Shown piece after piece: positions 25,199 to 33,337 of a stretch of DNA of 64,000 nucleotides (position 1 is its first letter; each line of letters begins with the position of its first letter). Made by a program: the position numbers and the translations under genes. The stretch covers positions 868,001 to 932,000 of the forward strand of contig CAVZPR010000001.1 in the NCBI GenBank assembly GCA_963777285.1, given 5' to 3'. Source of the DNA: JAFARE01 sp963777285 (lineage in GTDB: Bacteria; Chloroflexota; Dormibacteria; Aeolococcales; Aeolococcaceae). The notes below the pieces were generated by a model that was given only the letters and a program-made list of their open reading frames with translations, did not search any database and was not told the origin of the DNA.

Positions 25199-27297
25199 GC
25201 CGCCGGCGTCCGGTTGCCGCGGCGACGGCGCCGCCAGAGGAACACCATACCCACGAGAGCCGCGGCGGCAGGGAGCATCACCGCGGCCGGCACCTCGGGC
25301 ATGCTGTCCTCGGGCGCGCACAGCTGCGCCACGCTGATCGGCGCACCCGATCCGCCGTCGGGAGCCCGGTCGAGGGGCTGAACGGTGGAGTCGGCGCTCG
25401 ACACGTGGCGCACGTACGTCGCCGCCACGATATCCTGCAGCGGGGTGCCGGGCGCCGGGTTGCCCAGCGCCTTCACGGGAACGTCCATGGTGATGGTGCC
25501 GCCCGCGCCCGGGGAGAATGCGCCGTGCACGGCGCTGCCGCGCTGCAGCATGCCGTCTGCGGCGACGGTGCCCACGGTGAACGCCGGCGCGTGGCCGGTG
25601 AGCGTTGCACGCGCGTAGCGCTCGACGCCACCCTGCATCCAGGTCAGCTGCCACGCGGCCTGGGCCACGCCCGCCGGCAGTGACGACGTGAGGCGGTTCA
25701 GCGTGATCGTGGCCAGCAGCGTTCTGGGATCGGCGGTGCTGATCTGCGCCGTCAGCAGGTCGAGCGGCGCGACGTTGCGGCCCTTGCCGCTGACGCTGTT
25801 GTCGATGGCGTCGGCGGCGGGGTCGGTGACCTGCGGTCCGGGACATGTGGAACCCGGCAGGACCGGCGTGGCGGGCTGCGACGCCACACAGTCGTCGACC
25901 AGAGCTACTCCGGTGACGGCCGAAAGACCGGTGCACTGCCGGGTGGCGAAAAGTGAGGCGACGCCGGACGCCACGTCCGCGTCGTAGGCGACGGCCGCTG
26001 CGCCGGTCACCTGGTCGACGGCCAGGGCGACACCGCCCGGAGCCGGACCCTGGTGCACCGGCGCGGAGCCGCTCACCGGGTATGCCGTCCAGGACGCCGC
26101 CTGGTCGACGGTCTGCGCCAGGAACACGGTCCAGGTGTCGTGCGTGGCGCCGAGCCAGGCCACGTCCACCTTGCCGTTGCCGCCCGCGGCGAGCGCCGGG
26201 GCAACGGCGGCGTCGAGGACGCCCTGCGGCAGCCCCGCCGCCAGCGTGTCGATATGCTGCGGGGCCGCGGCGGCGTTCCAGGAGAGGCCGTCGAAGCTTG
26301 ATGTGACGTCGACGTGGGGCCCGTCGGCCAGCGCGACGTACACGTGGCCGGCGCTGTCGACGGCGATCGCCGGCGCGGGGTTGTTGAGCTGGGTGCCCGG
26401 CGGCGCGTGCCACACCTCGACGTCGCGCCAGGTGACGGCGGGCGGGGCGCCGGGGGTGACGCCCGGCGTGACGGTGCCGAGCGCCTCGTACACGCGGTTC
26501 AGGCGGTCGGTGCCCGCCTTCGCCTGCGCCGCGCGGTCGGGGCCGCTGTCGGCGGTGAGGAAGACCGAGTAGAGGCGCAGGCCGGTGGCGTCGCGCCGCG
26601 CCACCAGGTTGCCGGTGACCGGCGCCGGGCCAGTGCCCTGCCACTGCGCGGCGGGAACGTCGGCTGTGATCAGCGCGCTCCCGAGCGCGTAGGTCTGGCC
26701 GCCGTCCTCGGACAGCGCGACGCGCGGGAGGCCGGTGCCCGGATCCGCCTCCAGCTGGTACACGTCGGTGGACCCGGTCGCGTTGGCGACGGGGTCGGCA
26801 GCCATCGCCCCCAGCGCTGCCGGACCGGCCTGGTCAGCGTACGTGAACGTCGAGCCGTTGGCCGACGCCCCGCTGACGCTGCCGTCGGCGCTGCGGCTGC
26901 CGAGGGCAAGTCCGGTGGGCGTGGAGTCCCGGGCAAGGGCGCAGCCGGCGCCTCCGGGTGTGCGCCCCAGGAAGCGAGCCGTCGCGCCGCTGTGCCCCAG
27001 CGTGAAGAGGGCGCAGCCCGAGCCCTGCGACGACTGGCCGAGGACGTCGATGGTGCCGCCTGGTGCAACCGAGACCGCCGCCGCCGACAGGCCCGCGCCG
27101 CTGGGCAGGGCCACGGGCGTGTCGAACGGCTGCCTGACACCGGCCGCCGCGGTGCCGGCGGGCACGACGAGCGCGGCGACGCCCGCGGCGATTGCAAGCG
27201 AGCGCGTGAGCAGACGGCGGCACGCGTCCCGCGAGAAAGCATCCCTTCCCGCGCTGCGCGCGCGTGCACGAGACGTGCCCTCGCAGCCGGCAGCCAT
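25195..27297 (-). CDS. Secreted BNR-like surface protein with PEVP-CTERM sorting tail
   Basis: 700 residues. A signal peptide lies at about 28-52. Residues 55-470 are beta-rich with Asp-box-like pieces (LSEDGGQTY, SSFDGLSW), suggesting a sialidase-type propeller without obvious catalytic residues. A second domain (about 490-655, DPAADAIDNSV...LDLLTAQIS) is shared with the divergently encoded surface protein. The C-terminus reads MPEVPAAVMLPAAAALVGMV followed by FLWRRRRR: a PE-x-P motif, one transmembrane helix and an Arg cluster, the tripartite layout of exosortase signals. First gene of the operon and overlapping the exosortase start, it is the prime candidate substrate. Confidence 0.8.
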   Translation of the reverse strand: MAAGCEGTSRARARSAGRDAFSRDACRRLLTRSLAIAAGVAALVVPAGTAAAGVRQPFDTPVALPSGAGLSAAAVSVAPGGTIDVLGQSSQGSGCALFTLGHSGATARFLGRTPGGAGCALARDSTPTGLALGSRSADGSVSGASANGSTFTYADQAGPAALGAMAADPVANATGSTDVYQLEADPGTGLPRVALSEDGGQTYALGSALITADVPAAQWQGTGPAPVTGNLVARRDATGLRLYSVFLTADSGPDRAAQAKAGTDRLNRVYEALGTVTPGVTPGAPPAVTWRDVEVWHAPPGTQLNNPAPAIAVDSAGHVYVALADGPHVDVTSSFDGLSWNAAAAPQHIDTLAAGLPQGVLDAAVAPALAAGGNGKVDVAWLGATHDTWTVFLAQTVDQAASWTAYPVSGSAPVHQGPAPGGVALAVDQVTGAAAVAYDADVASGVASLFATRQCTGLSAVTGVALVDDCVASQPATPVLPGSTCPGPQVTDPAADAIDNSVSGKGRNVAPLDLLTAQISTADPRTLLATITLNRLTSSLPAGVAQAAWQLTWMQGGVERYARATLTGHAPAFTVGTVAADGMLQRGSAVHGAFSPGAGGTITMDVPVKALGNPAPGTPLQDIVAATYVRHVSSADSTVQPLDRAPDGGSGAPISVAQLCAPEDSMPEVPAAVMLPAAAALVGMVFLWRRRRRGNRTPAA

Positions 27298-27359
27298 GTC
27301 CCTATGAACGAATCGCCCCTCCTGGTTCCTGCGGGCCCGATGGTAGCGGTTCGCTCCTC

Positions 27360-27365
27360 TATACT
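27360..27365 (+). promoter_or_regulatory. -10 box for the PEAP-CTERM protein gene
   Basis: TATACT with transcription start expected near 27372. The leader of about 57 bases contains the hairpin CCGGG-CGTTA-CCCGG before the AGGGA ribosome binding site. No good -35 is visible, so an activator or alternative sigma factor is possible. Confidence 0.4.
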
Positions 27366-27428
27366 GCCGCAGGTTTTCGCGGCCCCGGGCGTTACCCGGA
27401 CATCCGCATTTTCAGCGAAGGGACATGC

Positions 27429-29855
27429 ATGGCTCGCCGAGTTCTCGTCGCCCTTGGATTGCTGGCGATCACCCTCAGCTCGCTGACGCTGGCGCGACAG
27501 TCACCGGCCAGAGCGGCGGGAATCACGTTTGCCACGCCGACTGTGATGGATCCCATCCACGCCGTCGGTGAGCCGACGATCGTGCGCAGCCCTGCGCAGG
27601 ACAACACCGTCTACGCCAGCGGACCGTGGGGCACCGGCACGCAGCGGAGCATCTGGGACGCGTCTGCTGACGGTGGCGAGACCTTCCGCATCGTCAACCA
27701 GTGCGCGCCGATCTCCATGGGCACGGCGTCGTGCCAGTCGTTCCCGCCAGGGAACCCGCCCAGTGCGATCCACGGGAACTCCAGCCCTCCGGGCGGGGGT
27801 GACACCGACCAGCGTCTCGACAGCAGCGGCAAGGATTACTTCACGGACCTCTGGGCGTTGCTCTGCGACCGCGTCGCCACGACGACGGACCACGGCGCAA
27901 CCGCCGCCCAGAACGCATACGGCTGCAACTCGCCCTCGGCAGTCCCCACGAGCAGACCGGACGGCAACGACCGTCCCTGGGTCGCCGTCCTCGACCCCGG
28001 ACTGCTGCCGGCGGGACAGACGTCGTCCGCCCCCGACAAGGCGCACACGCCGCTGGTGTACGAGGAATACAACAACCTGCAGACCACGCAGCCCTCCTGC
28101 TCGTACTGGGCGGTCAGCACGGACGGGCTCAACTACTCGCCGGCGAACAACGACAGCGGCAACTTCGGCTGCGACGGGTACCCGGCGATCGACCAGGTGA
28201 CGGGCAAGGTGTTCGAGGCGTCGGGTTGCACGGTCAGCAACACACCCGCGCTCTGCCTGAACATCGGCACACCCGACTCCAACGGCATCCTCTGCTTCCT
28301 CGACGACAACGGCAGCGAGACGATCGGCGGCAGCTCATACACCTGTCCCAACGGCGGCGGCCTCATCACGGTGGCGAGCGGCCTCGCGGGCGACCCGGAC
28401 CTGCTGTTCACGGTGGCGTCGATGGACCGCGGACGCAATCTGCACATCACCTACGCCGTGACAGGAAGCGTAAACCCGGCGCTGCAGACCAGCTCGTACC
28501 AGGTCTACACCACCGTGGCGCCGCCCAACGACACGCGCGCGGGGCACGCATGCACCAACTGCTGGACCCACTGGGCCACTCCGGTGCAGGTGAGCCAGTC
28601 GCCGGCCAACGTCAACGTCTTCCCCTGGATGATCGCCGGCGGTCCCGGCCGCTCCGACTCCGTGTGGTACGGCACCAACTCGTACATCGACCCCAGCACC
28701 AACGGCGGCCAGGCGTGGAACGTCTACATGAGCCAGGTGGTGTGGCCGACCAACGCGACGACGCACGCGGTGACGCTGGCGCCGCCCGCTGTGGACATGG
28801 TGAAGGTGTCGCCACATCCCAACCACTACAACAGCATCTGCCTGCTGGGCACCGGCTGCATCACGCAGGAGGGCGACCGCAACCTCGCCGACTTCTTCAC
28901 CGTGTCCATCGACCACAACGGCGCGGCCGACGTGGAGTACGACGACACGTCCAACGGACTGATCCAGAGCGGGTTCACCCCTGGCAAGGGACTCTTCGAC
29001 CATCCCGGAGCGCCGCTCGTGACGATCGCGCATCAGGACGGAGGACCCGGGTTGTTCGCGGGCAAGTCACCGGCGAGCCTGGCCAACGAGCCGAGCAACG
29101 CGCCCACCACGGGCATGACCGATCCAACCGGTGACGCGCGCTATCCCGTGATCGGCGGCACCAATCAGCCCGCGTTCGACCTGCTGGGAAACCACCTGGC
29201 GCTGTCAGCCGATGACTCCACGCTCACCGTGACCATGAAGGTGCGCAACTTGCTCCCGGCCACCATGCTCACCGATGAGCGGCACGTCACCGGCGCCGCG
29301 GACCTGCAGTTCATCACGCGCTGGCAGATGGGCAACACCATCTACTACGCGATGATGGAGACGAACAACATCCTGCGATCGTCGAACGCCGACATGTTCT
29401 ACGCGGGCAGCGCGCAGTCCATCGACCTCTGCTCGGTGTCGGCGTGCGACCCGCACGTGCTGCAGTACCCGGAGACGCCGCAGCCGGGCGCGAACGGCGA
29501 GACCGGCAGCGTGAGCTGCCCCGCCACGCCGACCGCGGCAAATCCGTGCGTGATCACCATCAACATCCACGCCGCGGACGTCGGCGGCCCCACACAGGGC
29601 AGCTTCCTCGAGGAGGTCGGTTCCTACGCGCTCGGCTCGGTGCGGGAGCAGTCGCTGATCACCAACGCCGACGCGGAGGTCGACAACCTGCCGCTCGAGG
29701 TCGATGGCATCTGCTGCTTCAACTTCGGCAACCAGCCCGGCAGCGGGATTCCAGAAGCACCATGGGCGCCGGCGCTGCTCGGCGCGGGGCTCGTCGCCAC
29801 CGCCGCGGGGCTGCTGCGGCGGCGGAAGCTCACGGGGCTCCGCGTCAAGGCTTGA
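27429..29855 (+). CDS. Secreted BNR-like surface protein with PEAP-CTERM sorting tail
   Basis: 808 residues from ATG 27429 (AGGGA 5 bases upstream); sequence before it lacks a signal peptide. Signal peptide about 1-33. The first 550 residues are beta-rich with an Asp-box-like SADGGETF and many cysteines, consistent with a secreted propeller. Residues about 570-770 (DPTGDARYPV...FDLLGNHLALS) match the second domain of the divergent PEVP-CTERM protein. The tail GSGIPEAPWAPALLGAGLVA is followed by TAAGLLRRRK: PE-x-P, transmembrane helix, Arg cluster. Likely a second exosortase substrate. The next gene starts 1 base after its stop. Confidence 0.8.
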   Translation: MARRVLVALGLLAITLSSLTLARQSPARAAGITFATPTVMDPIHAVGEPTIVRSPAQDNTVYASGPWGTGTQRSIWDASADGGETFRIVNQCAPISMGTASCQSFPPGNPPSAIHGNSSPPGGGDTDQRLDSSGKDYFTDLWALLCDRVATTTDHGATAAQNAYGCNSPSAVPTSRPDGNDRPWVAVLDPGLLPAGQTSSAPDKAHTPLVYEEYNNLQTTQPSCSYWAVSTDGLNYSPANNDSGNFGCDGYPAIDQVTGKVFEASGCTVSNTPALCLNIGTPDSNGILCFLDDNGSETIGGSSYTCPNGGGLITVASGLAGDPDLLFTVASMDRGRNLHITYAVTGSVNPALQTSSYQVYTTVAPPNDTRAGHACTNCWTHWATPVQVSQSPANVNVFPWMIAGGPGRSDSVWYGTNSYIDPSTNGGQAWNVYMSQVVWPTNATTHAVTLAPPAVDMVKVSPHPNHYNSICLLGTGCITQEGDRNLADFFTVSIDHNGAADVEYDDTSNGLIQSGFTPGKGLFDHPGAPLVTIAHQDGGPGLFAGKSPASLANEPSNAPTTGMTDPTGDARYPVIGGTNQPAFDLLGNHLALSADDSTLTVTMKVRNLLPATMLTDERHVTGAADLQFITRWQMGNTIYYAMMETNNILRSSNADMFYAGSAQSIDLCSVSACDPHVLQYPETPQPGANGETGSVSCPATPTAANPCVITINIHAADVGGPTQGSFLEEVGSYALGSVREQSLITNADAEVDNLPLEVDGICCFNFGNQPGSGIPEAPWAPALLGAGLVATAAGLLRRRKLTGLRVKA

Positions 29856-29856
29856 C

Positions 29857-31494
29857 GTGAAGCAGCGCGCCGTCGCGGTCGCGGGCATCCTGGGCTTGGG
29901 CGCGATCGCCGCGACGCCCGTGGCCGCCGGCACCAGGCTCGGCGCGGGCAGCGGGCCGTCGTTGTGCGCGCCCCGGGTGAGCGGCGCCACCGCGCCCGAC
30001 CCCGCGGGACACCCGCAGCGGTTCGGCATGCAGGGTGCGACCGTGACCGTGACCGGGTCCAACTTCGAGCAGCCCGGCTGCAGCGTGAGCGGCGTGACCT
30101 TGGGCGCGGCGGCGATCCAGCCGAGCGCGATCCACGTGACGTCGAACAGCGCGCTCACGTTTGCGCTGCCGCACGGAGCCAGCGGCCCGGTGAGCGTCGC
30201 CGCCACCGACATGCTGGGCAACAGGGCGACGAGCAACAGCAATTTCGTCTTCATCGAGACGCCGAGCGCAGCCGTGGAGAGCGTCTCTCCCGTGGAGGGG
30301 AGCACCGAGGCGGTGGCGGGCAGCGGCTACGCACCTTTCGTCAGCAAGGCACCGGGCAGCGTCAGCGGCGCCGGTGTTTCCGGCACGTACACGGGATGCG
30401 GCAGCACCGGGCCGGGTCTCGTCGCCACGCCGGCGAACGACACGTCGCTCACGCTCGCCGCGCCGGCGTCGTACTGCGACGGCACGCTGGTGCTGACCTT
30501 CATGGCGCCCGCTGACACGTCGCGCCCCATGAACTGCACCGCGCCCGCGACGTCGCCGCAGGCCAACTGCATCGCAGACCGCGTCGACGCGGGGACGGTG
30601 GACGTGTTCTTCTTCGTGACCTCGCTCTCCCCCACCGCGTTCTCCAGCGTGCACCCGGGCCAGGTGATCCACGTCGGCGGCAGCGGTTTCGGCGGCGCGG
30701 GCAGGGCATTTCTCGGCGGCGTCGCCGCACCCGCCGCCTGGGGCGACCGGGCCATCGCGGTGACGGTGCCCAAAGGCGCGGTCACCGGCGAGCTGACGCT
30801 GCAGCGCGCCACGGGCGACCTCGCCGTCGTGCAGGTCGCGTCCTACGTCGTGTCCGGTACCACGCCGGCGCCCGGCGGCGCGAGTGGCAGCGGTGCGACG
30901 GCGGGCGCGTCCGGTCCGCCCGGCGTGGGCAGCGCCGGCATCCCGGGGCGGGCCGGCGCGCAGCGCGGTTCCAGCGCGCCGGGAAGCGCCGCCGCGGTGC
31001 GCGATTCACTCACGCTCTCGGCGGCCGACGGACAGGCGGCGGCCGGCAGCACCGTGGCACTGGTGGTGACGCTGACCGCCGACGGCAAGGCCGTGTCCGG
31101 CGCACCGGTGAAGCTCAGCATCCTCTCCGCACCCGGAAGGGACGCCGGCGTGAGCCCGGCCACCGGGCTGACAGATGGCACCGGCGTCTTCCACGCCACC
31201 CTGCGCCTCAGCCGCAAGGCCGGCGACCACCTGCTTCTGGCCACTTCTGGCATTTACTCGGACGAGGCGCACGTCCTGGGCCAGGCGCCGGCGGCTGCGA
31301 GCGGCGTGCTGGGGCTCGGCGGGCTCAAGATCCACCTCACCGGCAATCCCGTGATCGTCGGCCTCGCCGTGGCCACCGGGGTGCTGCTGCTGCTGGGCGT
31401 GCTGGTCAACGTCGAGGTGGTGCGGCGCGCCGTCTGGTCCTTCACCATCGGGCGCTTCGTGCACCGTCGCCGAGCGCCGGACGGCACCGCATAA
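29857..31494 (+). CDS. Membrane-anchored IPT/TIG and Ig-like domain protein
   Basis: 545 residues from GTG 29857, one base after the previous stop. Signal peptide about 1-27 (ending PVAAGT). Residues about 45-140 and 255-340 look like IPT/TIG domains (VTVTGSNFEQPGCSVSGVTL; IHVGGSGFGGAGRAFLGGV). A Gly/Ala/Ser-rich linker (about 340-385) leads to an invasin-type Ig domain (about 385-475). A transmembrane helix (about 492-515) ends in a cytoplasmic basic tail RFVHRRRAPDGTA. There is no PE-x-P or LPXTG motif, so it is probably held by the helix alone. Cotranscription with the PEAP-CTERM gene suggests a partner at the cell surface. Confidence 0.75.
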   Translation: MKQRAVAVAGILGLGAIAATPVAAGTRLGAGSGPSLCAPRVSGATAPDPAGHPQRFGMQGATVTVTGSNFEQPGCSVSGVTLGAAAIQPSAIHVTSNSALTFALPHGASGPVSVAATDMLGNRATSNSNFVFIETPSAAVESVSPVEGSTEAVAGSGYAPFVSKAPGSVSGAGVSGTYTGCGSTGPGLVATPANDTSLTLAAPASYCDGTLVLTFMAPADTSRPMNCTAPATSPQANCIADRVDAGTVDVFFFVTSLSPTAFSSVHPGQVIHVGGSGFGGAGRAFLGGVAAPAAWGDRAIAVTVPKGAVTGELTLQRATGDLAVVQVASYVVSGTTPAPGGASGSGATAGASGPPGVGSAGIPGRAGAQRGSSAPGSAAAVRDSLTLSAADGQAAAGSTVALVVTLTADGKAVSGAPVKLSILSAPGRDAGVSPATGLTDGTGVFHATLRLSRKAGDHLLLATSGIYSDEAHVLGQAPAAASGVLGLGGLKIHLTGNPVIVGLAVATGVLLLLGVLVNVEVVRRAVWSFTIGRFVHRRRAPDGTA

Positions 31495-31548
31495 AACCGG
31501 AGCGCCTCCCGCGGCCGGTCCGAGGAACCGCGCCGCCCGGTCGTCGTC

Positions 31549-31554
31549 TAGGAT
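31549..31554 (+). promoter_or_regulatory. -10 box of leaderless metG transcript
   Basis: TAGGAT ends 6 bases before the GTG at 31561. No ribosome-binding sequence is present, so metG is probably translated from a leaderless mRNA. Confidence 0.45.
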
Positions 31555-31560
31555 GCGGCG

Positions 31561-33262
31561 GTGCCGCGCCACCTCATCACCAGCGCGCTTCCCTACATCA
31601 ACGGCATCAAGCACCTCGGCAACCTGGTGGGCTCGATGCTCCCCGCCGACGTGTACGCGCGCTACCTGCGCCAGCGCGGCGAGGACGTGCTCTTCATCTG
31701 CGCCACCGACGAGCACGGGACCCCGGCGGAGCTCGCGGCCGCCGAAGCGGGATTGCCGGTGGCCGAGTACTGCGCTCAGCAGCACCGCATCCAGGCCGAG
31801 CTGGCGGAGCGTTTCGGCCTCTCGTTCGACCACTTCGGGCGCAGCTCGTCGCCGCAGAACGCGGAGCTGACGCAGCACTTCGCGGCCACGCTGCGTGACA
31901 AGGGGATGATCGAAGAGCGGGTGACCGCGCAGATGTACTCGCTCGACGATGGTCGCTTCCTCCCCGACCGCTACATCATCGGCACCTGCCCGCACTGCGG
32001 CTATGAGCGCGCGCGCGGAGACCAGTGCGAGAACTGCACGCGGCTGCTGGAGCCGACCCTGCTCATCAATCCGCGGTCGGCGATCTCGGGCAGCACGAGG
32101 CTCGAGCAGCGGTCCACGCGTCACCTGTTCATCAGGCAGTCGCTGATGATGGATCGGATTCGCGGCGTTCATCGACTCGCACGACGACTGGCCGGTGCTG
32201 GTGACGTCCATCGCGCGCAACTGGCTCAACGTCGGCCTCGAGGACCGCAGCATCACGCGCGACCTCAGCTGGGGCGTGCCGGTGGGCTGGCCGGGCTTCG
32301 AGAACAAGGTCTTCTACGTGTGGTTCGACGCACCCATCGAGTACATCGGAGCCACCAAGGAGTGGGCCGACGCGGACGCGTCGGGGCGGCGCGACTGGCG
32401 GTCCTGGTGGGACCCGGCGCAGGACGTGCGCTACCTGCAGTTCATGGGCAAGGACAACGTGCCCTTCCACACCATCAACTTTCCGGTGACCATCATGGGA
32501 TCGGGCGAAGCGTGGAAGCTGGTGGACTACATCAAGGCGTTCAACTGGCTGACGTACTACGGCGGCAAGTACTCCACCAGCCAGCATCGCGGCGTGTTCA
32601 TGAACGACGCCCTCGACGTCCTGCCCGCCGACTACTGGCGCTATGCGCTGCTGGCAAACGCGCCGGAGTCCGACGACACCGACTTCACGTGGGAGTCGTT
32701 CGCGCTCACGGTCAACAAGGACCTGGCCGGGATTTTCGGCAACTTCGTGGCGCGCACGGTGAAGCTGACCGCGAGCCGGTTCGGCGCGGTCGTACCCGAC
32801 GGCGGCGAGCCCGGTCCCGACGAGGAGGAGCTATGCCGCGGGGTCGACGGCGCGCTCGCAGCCTTCACCACGGAGATGGACGCGCTCCGCTTCCGTCCCG
32901 CGGCCTTCGCGCTGCGCACCCTGTGGACGCAGGGAAACCTGTACCTGGACAAGACCGCGCCCTGGAGCGAGAGCGACTCGTCACGCGTCGCCTGCGTGCT
33001 GCGCACGGCGATCAACCTGGCGCGGATCGAGGCGGTGGTGTCGCGCAGCTTCGTGCCGTTTGCCGCGGGGCGGTTGGCCGGCGACCTCGGCCTCGCGGAC
33101 GATGAGCAGGGATGGCCGGCCGGCGCGGCCGAGGAAATGACGCGGCTGCGTCCCGGCCGGCCGTTCACCGTCGGAGAGCCGCTCTTCCCGCGCATCGGGG
33201 ACCGCAGCACTCTTGCCGCCTGGGTGTCGCAGATGGAGGAGCGCTTCGGCGGCGCTTCGTGA
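31561..33262 (+). CDS. metG: Methionyl-tRNA synthetase (frameshifted)
   Basis: Charges tRNA-Met with methionine in the cytoplasm. The first part reads from GTG 31561: SALPYINGIKHLGNL carries the HIGH-type motif (HLGN), and CPHCGYERARGDQCENC (from about residue 143) is the zinc knuckle. The frame then breaks: after SLMMDR the conserved sequence FAAFIDSHDDWPVLVTSIAR continues in the next frame. Removing one A at 32158 restores about 566 residues. The second part contains NVPFHTINFP and the KMSKS-equivalent KYSTSQHRG, a variant also seen in other MetRS. The C-terminal tRNA-binding helical domain is present. As metG is normally essential, either the extra base is an assembly error or another copy exists. 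Confidence 0.85.
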
Positions 33263-33337
33263 GCCGCTGCCGGACGACGCCAACGGCGCAACCCCGCGGC
33301 GGCTAGACTGGACGCAACGCCATTTAGGGGGGACGAG

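Noticed and set aside
25199..26644. N-terminal extension of the exosortase frame
   Set aside because: It lies entirely over the PEVP-CTERM gene in a shifted frame and reads as Arg/Gly-rich noise; the ATG at 25198 overlaps the upstream stop and starts real sequence.
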